Below, piece by piece: positions 52,330-52,418 of a DNA stretch of 52,418 nt. Below the pieces are notes generated by a model. That model searched no databases and was not told the DNA's origin. It saw only the letters and a program-made list of their open reading frames with translations. Location: the NCBI RefSeq assembly GCF_001399975.1, contig NZ_LKBD01000036.1, positions 1 through 52,418 of the forward strand, in the 5' to 3' direction. This DNA comes from Pseudoalteromonas sp. P1-9 (lineage in GTDB: Bacteria > Pseudomonadota > Gammaproteobacteria > Enterobacterales > Alteromonadaceae). A program made the position numbers and the translations under genes. How positions within the stretch are numbered: the first letter of the stretch is position 1; each line of letters starts with the position of its first letter.

Positions 52330-52418
52330 TGGCGGAGAGATAGGGATTTGAACCCTAGATAGGCTATTAACCTATGCCGGTTTTCAAGACCGGTGCTTTC
52401 AACCACTCAGCCATCTCT
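52330..52418 (-). tRNA. tRNA-Ser, anticodon TGA (5' end cut by the window edge)
   Basis: A second class II tRNA on the minus strand. The anticodon stem CCGGT / ACCGG encloses CTTGAAA (anticodon TGA, reads UCN codons), with a long variable arm, T arm GGTTCAAATCC and encoded CCA. About two bases of the 5' end lie beyond the window. It is tandem with tRNA-Ser(GCT), with 19 bp between. Confidence 0.9.

Noticed and set aside
1..52418. A CRISPR array, prophage, toxin-antitoxin pair or biosynthetic gene cluster
   Set aside because: No regularly spaced repeats, phage structural genes, integrase, transposase or multi-gene synthase was found on either strand.

Overview
The window looks like a chromosomal segment of a marine gammaproteobacterium of the order Alteromonadales, most likely Pseudoalteromonas or a close relative. 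It is AT-rich and densely coded. It carries TonB-dependent uptake, TolB-propeller amidohydrolase and PKD lipoprotein families typical of the group, a LipL32-family lipoprotein, and dispersed intergenic elements with ATACCAAT-type ends. No organism name can be proved from the sequence alone. Most genes are core or shell genes; there is no prophage, CRISPR array, defence island, intact insertion sequence or large biosynthetic cluster.

Layout. 0.1-6.4 kb: a solute-binding-like protein, the ribosome-assembly GTPase RbgA, YaeQ, a lipase-like hydrolase, Dps, a 69-residue membrane protein behind two FNR-type boxes, and a NatAB-like ABC exporter. 6.5-10.8 kb: a PAS/sigma54 activator, a palindromic operator plus -24/-12 promoter, and a CcoG-type polyferredoxin. 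This is followed by a Fur-box operon (TPR protein, small His-rich membrane protein, apparent nickel superoxide dismutase remnant, SodX-like peptidase lacking its usual lysine). 10.8-19 kb: a sugar-binding-like periplasmic protein, a propeller-amidohydrolase, an exported methyltransferase and a heme-type TonB receptor. 19-24 kb: glmU, a hypothetical protein, a DeoR-family regulator with its own operator repeats, and glmS; this is the UDP-GlcNAc supply block. 24-32 kb: a PhoD phosphatase carrying fibronectin-II/kringle-like modules, a DUF4824/DUF2157 pair, an exonuclease/phosphatase-fold lipoprotein, a hexose-6-phosphate mutarotase and a YdbS/YdbT PH-domain pair. 32-41.6 kb: a metallopeptidase-propeller-barrel protein, a PKD lipoprotein, a glutathione peroxidase, AcpH, small DUF proteins and DUF808. 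41.6-46.4 kb: a gene-poor structured leader and MITE-like element, deoC-deoD, a symporter fused to a solute-binding domain, and a second MITE-like element. 46.4-52.4 kb: a zinc-ribbon/Sel1 protein, aldehyde dehydrogenase with a divergent AraC regulator, the LipL32-like lipoprotein, YbjQ, an RraA-like protein and two tRNA-Ser genes.

The most noteworthy points are four. First, a Fur-controlled locus appears to be a decayed nickel-SOD operon: a 44-residue SodN-like leader with the nickel hook destroyed, next to a SodX homologue with Lys replaced by Gln. Second, there is a self-contained sigma54 circuit controlling ccoG. Third, a LipL32 homologue lies outside Leptospira. Fourth, several proteins have unusual domain fusions.
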